Part shown: positions 1 through 12,792 of the stretch, piece after piece
How the letters are laid out: the number at the start of each line of letters is the position of its first letter
Numbering within the stretch: the first letter of the stretch is position 1
Assembly (NCBI GenBank): GCA_963921825.1
Contig: OY997589.1
Location: 23,581,482-23,645,481, forward strand
Direction of reading: 5' to 3'
DNA from: Erodium maritimum
Taxonomy: Eukaryota; Streptophyta; Magnoliopsida; Geraniales; Geraniaceae
Length of the DNA stretch: 64,000 nucleotides
Notes under the pieces: model-generated
Seen by the model: the letters and a program-made list of their open reading frames with translations, nothing else
The model's database searches: none
Told to the model about the DNA's origin: nothing
Position numbers and translations under genes: made by a program

Positions 1-677
1 CGAACCCAAGACCTCACCTTTTAACACCGAATATACGACCTCTACAACCAACACAACTATGAACACAGCCACGCAAAACCAACACTCAAACTGCACAATC
101 AAGACAGTGGAACAAGACAGGAAACACGGATCCTAAAATAGCCTTAAGCGACACACACGCTCGACCACCAATTTAACAGACGCATGCACAACGACTCACA
201 GACAAATTCAAGTCACCCAACCTCAATCACAAGCCGACAAGGCCAACCAAAATCAAAACACGCCCAACGGGCCAACCAAAAATCAAAACACGCCCACAGG
301 GCCTACCAATTTAAAACACTTTCTCCTTTTCATTATAAAACCTCATTTCTTGACATCACGTAGTTACAACCCGGTCCAGGCGTCCCCGAACTACATTGTA
401 CCCATTTGATGTCAACACCGTCACGTTCGACTACAGGAGCGCTCCTGAGTCGAGTCGCGACAGCTTAAAAACGTTTCACGCAGCAACACACAATCAGTAT
501 GCCAGTAATAATAATACTGCACATACACACAATCACAAACATGACTCAAAACACTACGGGTCTACACACGGTTTCCGACTTGCGTACCCAACACCCGACA
601 GGACTTTACTGACTCGACTCTCCCCACATAATTGACGTACAGTCCGAGGTGCGAAACCCCGAGCTCTGATACCAAGC
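1..677 (-). mobile_element. 5' internal leader of a minus-strand Ty3/gypsy element running off the left edge
   Basis: This stretch lies directly downstream, in minus orientation, of the primer-binding site at 663-674 and the LTR at 678-3,529. It should therefore be the untranslated leader and perhaps the start of gag of an element continuing left of the window. It contains two near-identical short direct repeats around 255-305 (the CAAAACACGCCCA motif). I could not read a gag domain here, so the coding part either starts further left or has decayed. Confidence 0.6.
663..674 (-). other. tRNA-iMet primer-binding site (PBS)
   Basis: Read on the minus strand this is TGGTATCAGAGC, the standard plant retrotransposon PBS complementary to the 3' end of initiator tRNA-Met. 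It lies three bases inside the LTR end, as expected for a 5' LTR-PBS junction, and fixes the element's orientation as minus. Confidence 0.9.
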
Positions 678-3529
678 TGTCACGCCCCAATTTCAGTAAA
701 ACCGAACTCGGAACGCGAAAGTTTAAAACAATAAAACATTTTGAAACCTTTTAAATAAATCACTTTAAAACCATCATTTGTTCATCAAAATAATTATTTA
801 CAACTCAAAAGTACGTCCCAACAAGTGGACAAAATACAAGGTATACGTCGCTAGACTCAAAAGTAAACCCGAACTCCCGCTCCCAGCTCTTCAAGCTTCG
901 GAAGCTCACCTAGTCCATCCCGCGACCAGTACCTGTAGGAAAAGCAGCTAGGGGTGAGCGTTCGCTCACCACCACGGATAACAGACTGACTACGGCATAC
1001 TTAACAGACAATGCCGGTAACACCAACACCAACTCTACACCGGGGACTACTATCCCCAAACTCAAGTAACCCGACTGACACACAAACCGTCACTTTCCTC
1101 AATCTACTCAACACTCGGACACGTAATGTAGACCCGACACAACGATTGACGACTTCCTCCAAAGACACGAAAGACAACCACGCAACACCCAAGATCACAA
1201 AGGATCGCACACCAAACAAGATCACAAAGGATAGCACTCCAGCTGCTCAGTAACCCCCTCGCCCTTTACCGATCCCTGTCAGGCCAGGCGGTCGACCTGT
1301 CGCACTTTTCCCGACACAAAGTCGGATCAGGCTGTCGACCTGTCACCCCTAACCACGCACGCGGGGCCAGGACCCCTTTCCTCACGGGCAGCCCCCCTAC
1401 CCCGTCTGAACATGCAGACGCGTGCGATCACAGGACCGCCGTTTCATGAAGCGGGCCCTCAACCTCAGGTAACCACAATCACAATCACAAACAAAGTTCA
1501 ACAAACAGCAACAACTCCAGTTTGACACTCCACAGGCACTCATGGCCACCCAAGACACACCAACAGTAACTCACGGGTTCAACAACCCCACGGGAACTCA
1601 TGGCCTCCAAAGACACACCAACAGTAACTCACGGGCTCAACAACCCCACGGGCACTCATGGCCTCCCAAGACACACCAACAGTAACTCACGGGCTCAACA
1701 ACCCCACGGGCACTCACGGCCACCCAAGACACACCGACAATAACTCACGGGCTCAACAACCCCACGGGCACTCATGGCCACCCAAGACACCAACAGTAAA
1801 ACACGGGCTCTCATGGCCACCCAAGACACCAACAGTAATACACGGGCTCACATGGCCACCCAAGACACAACAGTAAAGTACGGGCTCTCATGGCCACCCA
1901 AGACACAAACAGTAAAGTACGGGCTCTCATGGCCACCCAAGACACAACTACACAATCAACCTCCGGGCATAACCAATGCCTCCAGCAGTTCTAATATCAA
2001 CAAGCTCACAATCAACCTCCGGGCATAACCAAATGCCTCCAGTAGTTCCAATATCGAAAGTTCACCACTCCTACGACACTACTAAGTGTCACATGCATTC
2101 CTATTGTTCGATACGTTCCCGTATCATACGACACTACCCGGTGTCGCCTGCCTTTCTAATATTCGATAAACTTACTTAACCCACGACACCCCAGTGTCAC
2201 ATGCATTTCTACTGTTAACTTTCCCTAGTCAGGGCCGAGATCCGGCTACTTTTCCCTACCTCGTATGCTTTCTCCAAAAGCGCACAAACAAGCTCCGGCG
2301 TGATCTCGATCACTCGCCTAGCTTTTCCTTTCCTCTGTTTACGACACGATCTAACAAGAACACAATTTAAATACTTTTAAGTTCGCAGACATAAACTGGA
2401 ATTTAATAAACTAGACGCCCAAAGGTAACCCCGACAATTTCGACCACTCCCAAACTTCCCAATTACTCGACATTGTCAATAATGGACCTGGAAAAGCCCG
2501 ATTCGCCCGACATGGTGAATTTGCCCGGGTTTTGAAAACGTCCTTCCGGGGCTCCGAAAATTCCCGTTTTTGTTCCTACGGTCTTAGAATAATTCAAGGG
2601 TTCCTATGCACTCGAAGGAATCCAATTCCGACTTCCAAATAATTTAATTTTCGTTTCAAGTTTCTAAACCCGTCAATTACAACTTTCACAATTTAATTCC
2701 AAATTTCGATCCGGGTGTGGATTAACGACTTGGGGATCGTCCTAAACCACCCGAACACGAAAACCCGATACCCGAGCATGTGGGCCCCACCCGACCATAA
2801 TGGGAAAATTTCCTTTTCACCCCAAAACGTTCCTAACGAACCCCAAACCTCAACCATTCATCTTTAAACCCATCCTAATCAAAACCAACCCTTAATCAAA
2901 CCGTTTAAACCCAAACCCTAAAATTCAAACGTGCCAAAATGAGAAAAGATTGGGTTCTCACCATAGGGAATGACGAGGGGAGTTCGAATCTTCAATCGTT
3001 GAGTCGATCGGTCGGTCGGATCGTCGGGAAATCACCAAAAACCCAACCTTCTTCTTCCTTTCTCTCCTTCCCTTTCTCTCTCTTCTTTTCTCTCTCTACT
3101 CTCTCCTGAAATGGCCGTGCCTACACTTTCCTTCCCTTTTAATTTGTTTCAAAAACACCAATTTTCCATATTTACAAAACTACCATCAAAGTCCCATCTT
3201 TTGTTTTGTTCAAAAACCTAACACCACCACATAATTGACATGTGGCAAGTGGGTCCCACACCTTTTAGAAAATATCTTCTAGATATTTTTCAGTCAGATT
3301 CGCGAAATTCGGTCGTCTCGGACCCCGAACGGGCACTTTTTCCAAGAAATTACGAAACTTCACGGGCTACAAGGAAACGGCTCAACTAAGACTGCTGTGA
3401 CGACGGCTAAGCTTTTTGGATCCAAAACGGACCTCGAACGGACCAAAACGTCGCTCGGTTGACTTTTTCAGCAAAAAGTCAACATTTCCCAAATTGGTCA
3501 GCAAGTTGCCCTGAGTCCCCCGGAACTCA
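678..3529 (-). mobile_element. 5' LTR of a Ty3/gypsy (Tekay-like) element
   Basis: The plus-strand left end TGTCACGCCCC is the reverse complement of the GGGGCGTGACA end seen on the LTRs at 30,412-33,550 and 53,838-56,995. Near 3,370-3,500 the reverse complement matches the starts of the LTRs at 6,694 and 48,813 (paired AAGTCAACC motifs, then AGCCGTCGTCAC). The outer end is set at the first CA fitting that alignment, ...GGAACTCA, and is uncertain by tens of bases. Inside are the shared palindrome (about 954-967), a splice-acceptor-like site (933-934), a splice-donor-like site (2,258-2,259) and a minisatellite (1,540-1,960). Length of about 2.85 kb matches its relatives. Confidence 0.75.
1540..1960. 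repeat. Minisatellite inside the LTR (ATGGCCACCCAAGACAC units)
   Basis: About ten imperfect tandem copies of a 38-60 bp unit built around ATGGCCACCCAAGACACC and ACGGGCTCA. The short open frames across it are repeat artefacts. It sits inside the putative LTR intron, where related LTRs carry unrelated tandem repeats. Confidence 0.9.
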
Positions 3530-6240
3530 CTTTGGTCGATGTCGGGGTCAACTTAAGTTCGGTATGACCCTCGGGGTCAAATATGGGTTCATTTAAGTGT
3601 ATGTCCAAAATTTTTAAATTTTCCTGTTTTTCGCAGATTTGACTGGCGTTGACTGTGAGTGGTTATTACACACAACCTCGTCAGGCACCTCCTGGCCGAC
3701 CACGACAAGCACATCAGCCGAGAGCTCCGCATCAGGCGGCGGGAGCAGCAGCCCAGGGACACCAACCTAGACCTCAGCAGCAGGTGGCACTTCCACCACC
3801 ACCGAGAGGAGGACCTCCGGTGCGGCAGGGCTGAGTGTATGCGATGACTGGACCCAAAGTCAAGGGACTTGATACCGATCTTGAGATCGCTTAGAGTACT
3901 TGTTACTATTTACATTTTGGATTTGTGTTTGCTGACACTTGAGTTTTACACTTGGTCGTATTGTTTTCGTGGTTATTTTATGTTGGAACGAAATTCAAAC
4001 TGTTAAGCACCCCCCCCCCCCGTATCTTGACACGTCGACGAGAGGTGTGGTAGTACCGACTAGTGTCAGTTGAGTTTGAAAGAGAGTAACAGACCTAGTA
4101 GTACGGAAAGTTTCGTCCTTCTTCGAGAGTACGGATCGAGTTTTAAGAACCGATTGGTGAAACAACAGGCGTTCATCGAATGCTATCAGCAGGGAATGGC
4201 CGAGCAGTGAAAGGTTGTAGCCTTGACCAGTAAACGGTCCGAACAGTCACCAGAGAGGATCGAGTGACGATAAGATCAGAGTGGCGCAGCGGAAGCGTGG
4301 TGGGCCCATAACCCACAAGAGTCATAATCTCCAGCTTCTTCTACCCCGTTGGAAACTTTTGGTCGTAAGATTCGACCTTTGAGACGACCCTTGGGTCTCG
4401 ACACCCCAGTTAACGAGTAAAGAGTTAGACGAGTATGCGTCGTACGACTGAGATTAGATTAGAGTGTTTTCTCTTAGTTCCTTCCAGAAGAGCCAATCAG
4501 ATTACTACCAGTTCACGAGGACGACCTCGGAATTAACATGACACCAAAAACGACGCCGACATCGTTGGACCATGCAGGTTTACGCCAGCAGAGAGACCGC
4601 GCCGAACGTCAGTCGAAGAGCTATAAAGACGAAGGACCTGTCCGAGCGCATCGCCGAGGAGAATGCAGCACGATTTCAAGAAGGAGCGGAACAGAGCACT
4701 AAGGAGGCACGAAGACCACCGATAGCTGGACCGCATCAAGTTGAAGAATCGACACTCAGAACCGACACGACAAGTTCCAGAAGAAGACGGCCACGACGAC
4801 GACACCAAGACCGGAACATGTCACGAATCAAGGAGAGAGCTCGTGCCACGCAATAGAAAAGAAGACGTGTTATGAAAGTCACTTCAACCGCGCCGTGCAG
4901 TGCAACCAAACAAACATCGAGAGATAAAGCAACATCAAACGACATTTCCAGTAGAGCCGAATACGGAGAACGCGAACCGAGTACCAAGACGTATCTCTGT
5001 CGACAAGGGAAAGAACATACGCCAACGTCCCGCGAGGACTAGCGTAATGGCTAAGTTTACGTCGTAGAAGTGAGAGCACTTCACACTGAGATTCAGAAAT
5101 AATTCGCAGGTTACGACTACCGCGAGCTTCCAGGCCAATCAAGAGGACACCGCACGAAACATCGCATGGTAGGTCAGGTTTTGTGCCATGCAGAGCAAAA
5201 AGAGAATTTAGAGTTGACCAGTGACTGGTCCTAAGTTGTTTGAAAGACGTTTGAAGATTTACGCGCAAGGTACCCCAAAGACCGTTCAAATTCTCAAGAT
5301 TTCAATGCTTGTTGTGGACTCATTATGGTGATGACGCGGATAAAACGACTTATGAGTTGGTCGATTGTTAGTATGTGAGAAAGTGTCAACGGTAAGAGAT
5401 TTATAGTAGGTTGGATAACCTTCGTGATCGATCGTAGTTGAGTTTTGTTGGTTTTCCTTGATCTAGGATTGTGATACTTGTTGAATGGTTGAAGCATTAT
5501 CAGGTTGAGAACCTTGAAAGGATTTACCCGGTGTGACCTATTGGTATGATTGGACAAGCGTGCCATGCTCGGTATGGCATGAGCCTTTAATTGTGGTATG
5601 TTTTGAGGCGTGCCGCCTTTCGACTAGATATCGGTAAATTGGGTTACTTCTTTGATTGAGGTACGCCCACCTTTCCACTAGACGTGATGAACGAGTGGTT
5701 GTTCCAGACCCTACAGTGTTAGTGATATTTATTGTTTGGATGAATGTATTGTGTATTACTTCCTTGTAATTTGTTTGTAGTCGGTCTTGACTTGGTAGTG
5801 TTTGAGTTCTGTTGGGATTAATCCCCGTAGCGATTACTAAGGAGGAAACTGATGAGTTACGTTGGTGTATGGTTCCGACCTTGTTCGACTTGTAGAGGGT
5901 TCCGGCAGGATACCTGTGCCGACGGAAATTCCGGTATGGGATATCTAGGCCATTACCTAAGTTTTCTTAAGTGTTTGGGTGTTTTTTTTGGCTTGTGTTT
6001 TTACTCGATACTTCTTTGAGTTGGTGTGAGACGTTGCACGTTGAATTTATGAATCTTTGGGTAAGACGGTTTTGCACTGCTAAGTGTGACATTTGAGTAA
6101 CTAGCGAGATCTAGTGAAGCACGATTAAGGGAAGGTTGCGTTTATTCGGGAACGATTAAAGGGTACGCAAATTCGACGAAAGATTTACATTGATAGACGG
6201 CATCGACCTGTTGAATTTTCGGTTGGTGTTCACGTATTTC
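3530..6240 (+). mobile_element. Decayed, rearranged Ty3/gypsy internal region
   Basis: No long open frame survives. Around 3,650-3,840 the plus strand reads as the proline/glutamine-rich end of a gypsy gag (PRQAPPGRPRQ, then PPPPRGG) followed in another frame by RVYAMT, a common gag-pol junction motif. Around 4,530-4,850 there is an arginine-rich segment resembling a gag N-terminus. These are in the wrong order for one element (gag end before gag start), so the region is rearranged or composite. A C12-14 run occurs near 4,009 and an initiator tRNA-Met half at 4,275-4,317. From 4,880 to 6,240 I see only fragments resembling pol spacer sequence. Confidence 0.5.
4275..4317 (+). pseudogene. 5' half of an initiator tRNA-Met gene
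   Basis: Starts ATCAGAGTGGCGCAGCGG and continues through the GGGCCCATAACCC anticodon arm (CAT anticodon), matching plant initiator tRNA-Met for about 43 nt, including the A-box region. Just after the anticodon stem the match stops: there is no T-arm (no GGTTCGAATCC-like B box) and no 3' acceptor strand to pair with ATCAGAG. It is a truncated tRNA and cannot fold as a functional one. It is in sense orientation, unlike a PBS, which would be complementary to the 3' end. Confidence 0.75.
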
Positions 6241-6670
6241 TGAGGGCGAGCCCGAAGAAGGTACTATTGTGGTTCAACCGCGGCGGAGGCAAGCTAGCCC
6301 CGCGTTTTATCGAATCTCTTGACATTTTGGGAAAGTTGAAGCCGTTACCTTTAGCCTTGCATTACAATGCTGGCTCAGTAACGTGCATAGCGTCTTCCAC
6401 GTATCCCAGCCACGGAAGTACACTACAGACCCTTTCCACGTCATCGAGGGGACGGACATCGAGTTAGCAGATGATGCCTCGTATACGGAGTAACCAGTTA
6501 GGATGTTGGGTACGCGGGAGAAGGTCCTGCGGGACTAGACTACCCTACTAATACGAGTGCGATGGAAGCACCAAAAAGCTGAATCGACTTGGGAACGCGA
6601 GGTTGAAGTTCGCGCGAAGTATCCCCACCTGTTCGACCTTTGAGATACTTCAGTTTAAATTTCAAGGACG
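6241..6670 (+). pseudogene. 3' end of gypsy pol (integrase C-terminus / chromodomain-like), decayed
   Basis: Read across several frames, the plus strand shows the usual end of a plant chromovirus polyprotein: FNRGGGKLAPRFIE (GPF-type integrase motif), then LSNVHSVFHVSQLRKY-like sequence broken by indels, then VRWKHH and ATWEREVEVRAKYPHLF-like chromodomain residues ending about 6,645. Frameshifts and stops make it non-functional. It lies immediately 5' of the polypurine tract and 3' LTR, in the expected order. Confidence 0.75.
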
Positions 6671-6680
6671 AAATTCTTTT

Positions 6681-6692
6681 AAGGGGGGAAGA
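6681..6692 (+). other. Polypurine tract
   Basis: AAGGGGGGAAGA, one base before the TGTAAGAACC start of the 3' LTR. A purine run at this position primes plus-strand DNA synthesis in LTR retrotransposons. The same arrangement recurs at 30,399-30,410. Confidence 0.85.
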
Positions 6693-6693
6693 T

Positions 6694-9568
6694 TGTAAGA
6701 ACCGCCCCCGGTCGATCCCGGTCGAACCGGTGAACTTTGACGAAGTTTGACTGTCGGCCGGAAAAGTCAACCGATGACTCCGGAAGTCATTCGGGACCTT
6801 TTCGGGGCCCAAAAATCTTAGTCGCCATCACGGTTAGCTTAGTTGGGCCGTTTCCTTTCCGTTGACTGTAATATTGGGAAAAGTCAACCCGGGACTTCTA
6901 TCGGTCAAACGTGGTTCGATTTAGAACAAAACCCAATAAATTTGTGTGCTGGAATTTAATTAAACTCGGAATGGTCCCCACATGGACATGTGTCAATGCT
7001 TGCTTGGAAGAGAAGAATTGGGTGTGTTATGACCCTTATAGCCTCGTTTGTGGTTTTGGGGGAAGAGTAAAGCTAAAGGGTATTTTGGGCACTATCCCAT
7101 CTAGGTTTTAAGCCCCATTTGATGCCTATTTCAGCACAAATACCAAGGCAGCCGAATTTGGGAGAGAGAGGAGGAGGAAATTGGTTTTGGAGGCTTGAAG
7201 AAGAAGAAGAGAGAAAAAATGGAAGCTTGAAGCCACTTTCTACCCAAAACCTCTCAAAACTCTTGATTCTTCATCTACTCTTCATCCTCAAGGTAAATCC
7301 CTCCCCTATTTTTGTTTCTATGGATTTTAGTTCATGGGTTTTGGAGAAATTTGATTAACAATGGATGGGTTTGGAGTTGGGAGTTTGGATGATGAAGTTT
7401 TGTAGGATTTTGATGTTAAATGTTGGATTTAATTCGTATTTTTGGAGTTTTGTTGAACACCCATGGTGGGTTTTGAAGTAGAGACGTCTAGGAACTGTTT
7501 TTGGAGCTTTAGAAGGTCATCCAGGGAGGTTTTGGGGGTCAAAATCGTGAAGACCCGAAGCAGGAGGAAGCAGACGGATGAACAGTACCAGGCGTCACAG
7601 CTCCGTGATAGGAACCGTGACGGAGGATGTCACGGCTCCGTGAGGGAGACCGTGACGGCGTCAGACACGGCTCCGTGAGGAGAACCGTGACTGCGTAGCC
7701 CACGGATCCGAGACCAGATCCGTGGCAGACCAGTTTTGGTCCTTTGAACCCTTTTCGATCTTCTTTGTTTACTTCAAGAGGGTGTTTTGAACCATCGGGT
7801 GGAGTCTTTTGTGCTTAGGTGTTTGCACTGTGTTTAGCCTTTAATTAGAGTTTATTTGTGATCCAAGACCTTGGAACCAAGCTTGAGAGGCGAAGACTAC
7901 TTGGGGACCCGTGTGAAGAACGGAGAGGAAGCTAGCTTGGAATCCGGCAGCTAGAAGGATTATTAGAGAAAGACCGCAAGGTAGGGAAAGTACTAACTCC
8001 TCGTGCATTTCAATACTAGTATGCCTATTAGGTTAATAAGATCGGAAAGGTCCTAAAACTGCATATAGGATGCGAATAACTAGAATAATCGTCTTTCAAT
8101 TACTAATAACCGGACGTGTCTAGTATGCATGATTAGGATGTGAATAACTAGTGTAACTCGCTTTCAATACTTGGGAATTGCCGTGCTGGTTGATGGCCGT
8201 GATGAGCCCTAGGATTGCTTGTGTTTGCCTCACGTGCTTTGGTTGCCTAGTTTGGATAAGATAAGAGTCTAATACAACTAGATGATTTGAATGTTGAACT
8301 TTGAATGCTTGAATGGTTATTTGATCGGATGCTTGGATGAATGACTGTATGAATATTGAGTGTAGTTGATTGTGCTAAATGGTACATGATCGGGTGAATG
8401 ATAGACCGATGTAGTGCGATAGGTAAGTATATCGGTAAGTGTAAATTTATATTGATTCTTGTGGTGTGTTGTGATAGAATTGTGATTTGCTAAGCTTGGG
8501 TTACTCCATGTTTGATTAGTATGTTATTCTCTTGTGAGTCTTTAATTGGGTTTTATACCGGTATGGCACCCACACTGTGGTGTGGGGTAGTGCATGTAAG
8601 GTACCTACACCAAAGGGAATGCTGGTGTGGGGTAGTACCTAAGCCGATGACTTGTGATCCGGTATGGTACCTACACCGAAGGAAATGCCGGTGTGGGGTA
8701 GTATCATAACCGGTGGATTGGACCCTACAGGGCATTGATTATTGGACCCTGAGGGGCATTGATTATTGGACCCTGCGGGGCAATTGGATGGTTTACCCTA
8801 CGGGGATTGGTTACTTGTTGATTTACCCGAGTATATGTGTCCTGCGGGAGCATTACCTTGGTTCCCGATGATCTATGGTCTTTTGGAGACGTTTCCGAAG
8901 GTCCCGACGAATGCGTCCACATATGGATGTTTCCGGTATTCTCGACGTTATACGTCTTTGTGATGTCATGCGTCTCCTCCGGACCGAGGGAAAATCCGAC
9001 ATGACACAAAGAGTATTGTGGATCGGAATGTGGTGACTTCATGTCCCACGGTGGCACTTAAATGCTCTATCTTCTATTGATTGTCAAGAAGTGTATGGTT
9101 TCCCTGAATTTCTATGATTATTGCTAGCTTCTTAAAAGCGTTAAATACCCGTTGTATTCCCGTATTTCAACATCTTCTTAGTTCTTCGTCTTATTGAGAC
9201 CCGAATGAAATTGTGAATTTCTATTTATTAAACTCAAAGGCATGCCCTTGTTATTTATTTTCCCTACTGAGTGTAAGCTCACCTCTATTTGTTTATTTAC
9301 TGTTGTTACAGGCTTGCTTGATGAGTAGTGGACTCGAGGCTCGGAAGCTTCTGTGGGTTCGGGTGCTTATTCTCTAGAGACGTTTATGGTCTTACTTTTG
9401 GTTATGAACCTTGTGTTTAAAGGATTTATAATGCAGTTTTTACTTGAGACATTTGATTGAACTAAACTTAGAGAGCTTTTATTGGATTTGATACACTTTC
9501 ATGTTATACTTCGTATTATCTTTAAATCACGTCTCGAGTCCGGTCAATACCGGATTTGAAGTGTGACA
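6694..9568 (+). mobile_element. 3' LTR of Ty3/gypsy (Tekay-like) element
   Basis: Begins TGTAAGAACCGCCCCCGG directly after the polypurine tract and ends GAAGTGTGACA, giving TG...CA termini and 2,875 bp. It aligns by eye along its length with the LTRs at 678-3,529, 30,412-33,550, 48,813-51,839, 53,838-56,995 and 57,001-58,763. Landmarks: donor-like AAG|GTAAAT at 7,293; acceptor-like ATTAG at 7,848; donor-like CAAG|GTAGGG at 7,981; palindrome-like GAGTGTAAGCTC at 9,269-9,280; acceptor-like TTACAG at 9,311. Short open frames inside are not conserved among copies. Confidence 0.9.
7590..7735. repeat. Tandem CACGGCTCCGTGAG/ACCGTGAC repeats in the LTR
   Basis: Four to five imperfect units of about 30 bp with GTCACGGCTCCGTGAGG followed by AGAACCGTGAC. 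Each unit contains the dyad CACGG...CCGTG, so the transcript could form serial small hairpins. A related block is at 57,001-57,130, and an unrelated one (GCGGCACGG units) sits at the same place in the LTR at 49,700-49,930. Confidence 0.8.
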
Positions 9569-9580
9569 ATATTGATGGAG

Positions 9581-9754
9581 TAGAATTTTGATTATCCAAT
9601 AGATTGTATAGCTTCTTTACTATGAACCCTTTTGGATCTCCTGTCCTGACAAGCAGATCCATCTCTTTAGAATTTTGATTATCCAATTGGTTGTATAGCT
9701 TCTTTACTTTGAACCCTTTTGGATCTCCTGTCCAGATAAGCAGATTCATTTCTA
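9581..9754. repeat. Two tandem copies of an 87-bp unit
   Basis: TAGAATTTTGATTATCCAAT begins at 9,581 and again, with a few substitutions, at 9,668. The period of 87 is a multiple of three, and an open frame on the minus strand (9,522-9,794) runs through both copies, reading about 29 residues twice (each with GDPKGF and KKLYN). I do not recognise the peptide. It may be a fragment of a larger decayed coding region. Confidence 0.8.
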
Positions 9755-12700
9755 TGATATTAGTAGTTATCTTCTTGACTGTATTCATTTCCACAAGGAC
9801 GATATATATTTGAAAATCGAGGATTCAACATAGATAAATTATAAATGGAAGGTAGTGGTAATATGTAAAACAAATCAAAACTAATCCAGATCCACAATAG
9901 TTTATTAGTGCCACTTTCTCTCACGCTCATCATCATAACTTACAAGCATATAAGACTAATCTACTCCAAGTTATATGAGTATACAGAGGTGTCAATGTAT
10001 TTAGATTGATTAACTAAAAATTTCATTTTATTTGAGTAGCTAAAAAACAAAAGAAATATTACTAATAAAAACTATAAGATACAATAAATAGAGAGAAGAT
10101 GATAGATGAAGCACTATATTAGTAATCTCAATGACCTCTCTCTCCCTCCCTTAAGGTTTTATACTGTCGTCGGTATTTTTCATCTAAGGACTGTCTCTTC
10201 CCATTCATCCTCCACCACCATCACTACAACCTCTTCTTCCATCTCCTTCGACAATTACCCTTCGCATCCCCTCCTAGTCAAGATAAGGGATTAGAGATGC
10301 CTTGCTACCTCACCACTGTTTGTGGTGGCTTGCCTTGGTCTCATACCTCCTCCCTCGCTCTACGGATCACCAGTATGATAAGGAGGACGGAGAGTGCTCC
10401 AAAGACAAGAGAGGGCCAAATCTGATTGTTATGGACCTCTACGTTGGGTCTATTCATCCCCCCAATCTAGGTCATAGAGGTTGGTATCAGCGACTGGATT
10501 TGCAGGCGTGGTCGACGATAAAAGACGATGTTTTCTCTTTTATAGTGTCGGCTGCAGACGGTGGAAAATTGGCGGCGTTGTGCTATCGCAAATCAGTAAC
10601 AGGAGCCTTTGTTGGCCCAAAAAAAACAGGCGAGGTCTGTTACACAGCCTCACCGGTTCCAATGAGTACCAGATGAGAGAGCGGGACTAGCGTTTTTTTT
10701 TGGCAAAGCAAGTCCACCCAAGTCAAGCCATGAAAAGTGGTAAATGTACACCCCCACGAGACTAGGGATAGATACCCTAACTTGTCACATGGATTAACCA
10801 ATCATTTTAGTTATATGCTAAGGGTTTCGGGTATGTACAAGATTATGTCTAACCTTTCTTCCATGTTTTCATAATATAACTTTCTGGTTTTGTTTAAAAA
10901 GAAGAAGATGATAGGCTCGTGACCATGCATGGGAAGAGTAACAACCAACTCCTCGAGAGCAACTCGACAACCACGAGACACATCTCCACATGCCAAAATG
11001 TTAGTTATAAACCCTAAAATAATCTTGATTATGTATGATATATCATCTATTAATATTTTATGAAATCTTAATTATGTGAATAGTCAACTCATTCTAAGAT
11101 CATAAGTATGTGACTTGTTAGTAAAACTCTTAGATATATACAGAGTATTATTCATGGATCCAAGTCGGTTTCTAAAGTTTTTGTTTTAATCTCCTATGCT
11201 TGTTGTATTCTAGAATCATACACGAAATGCATGTCAAGACCCCACCATCGCCAGAAAAAGAAGGGGGTAGAGCCCTACAAGGAAAACTAGTACTTGCGCC
11301 ACCTTCGACCCAACCCCTTAAGAACAAGGAAACCACCAAGGAATGGTTGAAGCTAGCACCCAAAAATAACAGCGAGTCTTGGACCACCACCATGTTTCCT
11401 GCTTTAACGACGAAGGAAGGAAACGAGCCTCTGGATGAAGAAGACAAAAGAGACGACGATGAAGTAGGGGACTCCGAGAATGATCAAAACACACACAGAG
11501 GGAGAAGGAAACGTCGAAAGCCAACACCCATAGAACCACCAAAACCTAAACCTAACCCACGCGCAATTCAGACAAGTGTGAAGAAGTCGATGCAATGGGA
11601 TGGGAGGCCAAAGCTGGTAGCAAGGAGAGCATAAGCGCCGATAATACAACGACGGAAGCACACAAGAAACAACAGAGGAGAATGATAGCCCAGCACCCTC
11701 GAACATATCAGGACGGACGACGAAGCATTCGTAGGAAACAAACACAGCTGAAATCTACTTGTGCCAAAGGAGCAAGAACCAACGACGGATCGACTCACAC
11801 GAGCCAACAACCACCACATAAATTGACACGAAATAGACACAAGAAAAAGAATGACTAAACACGTAGCGATGCAAAATCAATGAAAAAGAGGACCAATGGA
11901 ATAGAATACTATAAAAGAAACAGAGATAAGAGACAAGGAGGAAGAGCACAAACGGCCTCCCAACGCAAAGACCGCCGGACGTCGTTAGTAAAGAATCTAT
12001 GACAGGAGGGAATTAGAGAACAATTTGAGTTATTGAATTATTTACTTTTTGATCGTTAATTCAAATTTAAATTAATTACTAATCTAGCCTCTAGATCTTG
12101 GTGCAGATCTAATATAAGCTAAACAATTAGCAGGGCGGCTGCGTGGGCAAAAAGAATTGATAATAAAATTAGAAATGGAATAGATTGAAGTGACCAATCA
12201 AAGATACCACAATTGTCAATATTATCATCACATAATGGATCTCTATCTCCTCCTCAAACATTGTTTCCATGAATAACACAACAGAGCATCATTCATTGAA
12301 AGAACTATTCAGTTTTCTGACAAGCATTACTCAGTTGTGGCCTTGAATTGGAACAACAGAAGAACACTTGAAGGAGATAGATAATGAAGGAACGTACTAA
12401 CCTGGTAGACCAAGAAGATTAGATGGCAATGAAAAGAAGCACACAAGAATGATATTGATTCGGCTCATCGATCCCAAAGAATAGAAGATGAACCGAACCA
12501 ATACCACACCATGTCTACTTCCCCATGACAACTCCTGGAGCGATGCTCAACCCTCAGATCTCTATAAATAAAAAGAAGAAGATTATTTAAGGTGGCTATG
12601 GTTACCAAACACATTAATACAATATCTTTTGTCGTATTTTTTATTTTTGGCATATGATATGACAATAAATATATAAGTTGCGTGACTCACGGATACAAAA

Positions 12701-12789
12701 CGACAATTCTGTTCTTTTAAACAAAAACAATAAAATAAATCAAATAAATGACGCCACTATAACATCATCCGTTCCACGAGGAGAAGCTC
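9755..12789. other. Decayed intergenic stretch with two unassigned open frames
   Basis: No gene can be called with confidence. A plus-strand frame at 10,302-10,676 contains GAFVGPKK and CYTAS and resembles, at DNA level, a segment near 16,190-16,265 (GTTGGCCCAAA...CAGCCTC), so both are probably fragments of one repeat family. A plus-strand frame at 11,200-11,634 encodes a charged, low-complexity segment (acidic EEDKRDDDE, then basic GRRKRRKPTP) of unknown origin. The remainder is AT-rich without visible domains. Confidence 0.4.
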
Positions 12790-12792
12790 TAA

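Noticed and set aside
1540..1960. Regular repeats that might suggest a CRISPR-like array
   Set aside because: Repeats are directly tandem, with no unique spacers of constant length, and this is a plant nuclear genome; it is a minisatellite in an LTR.
396..2179. Short plus-strand frames in the first 2 kb
   Set aside because: They lie within the LTR and leader of a minus-strand element, and several begin with non-ATG codons.
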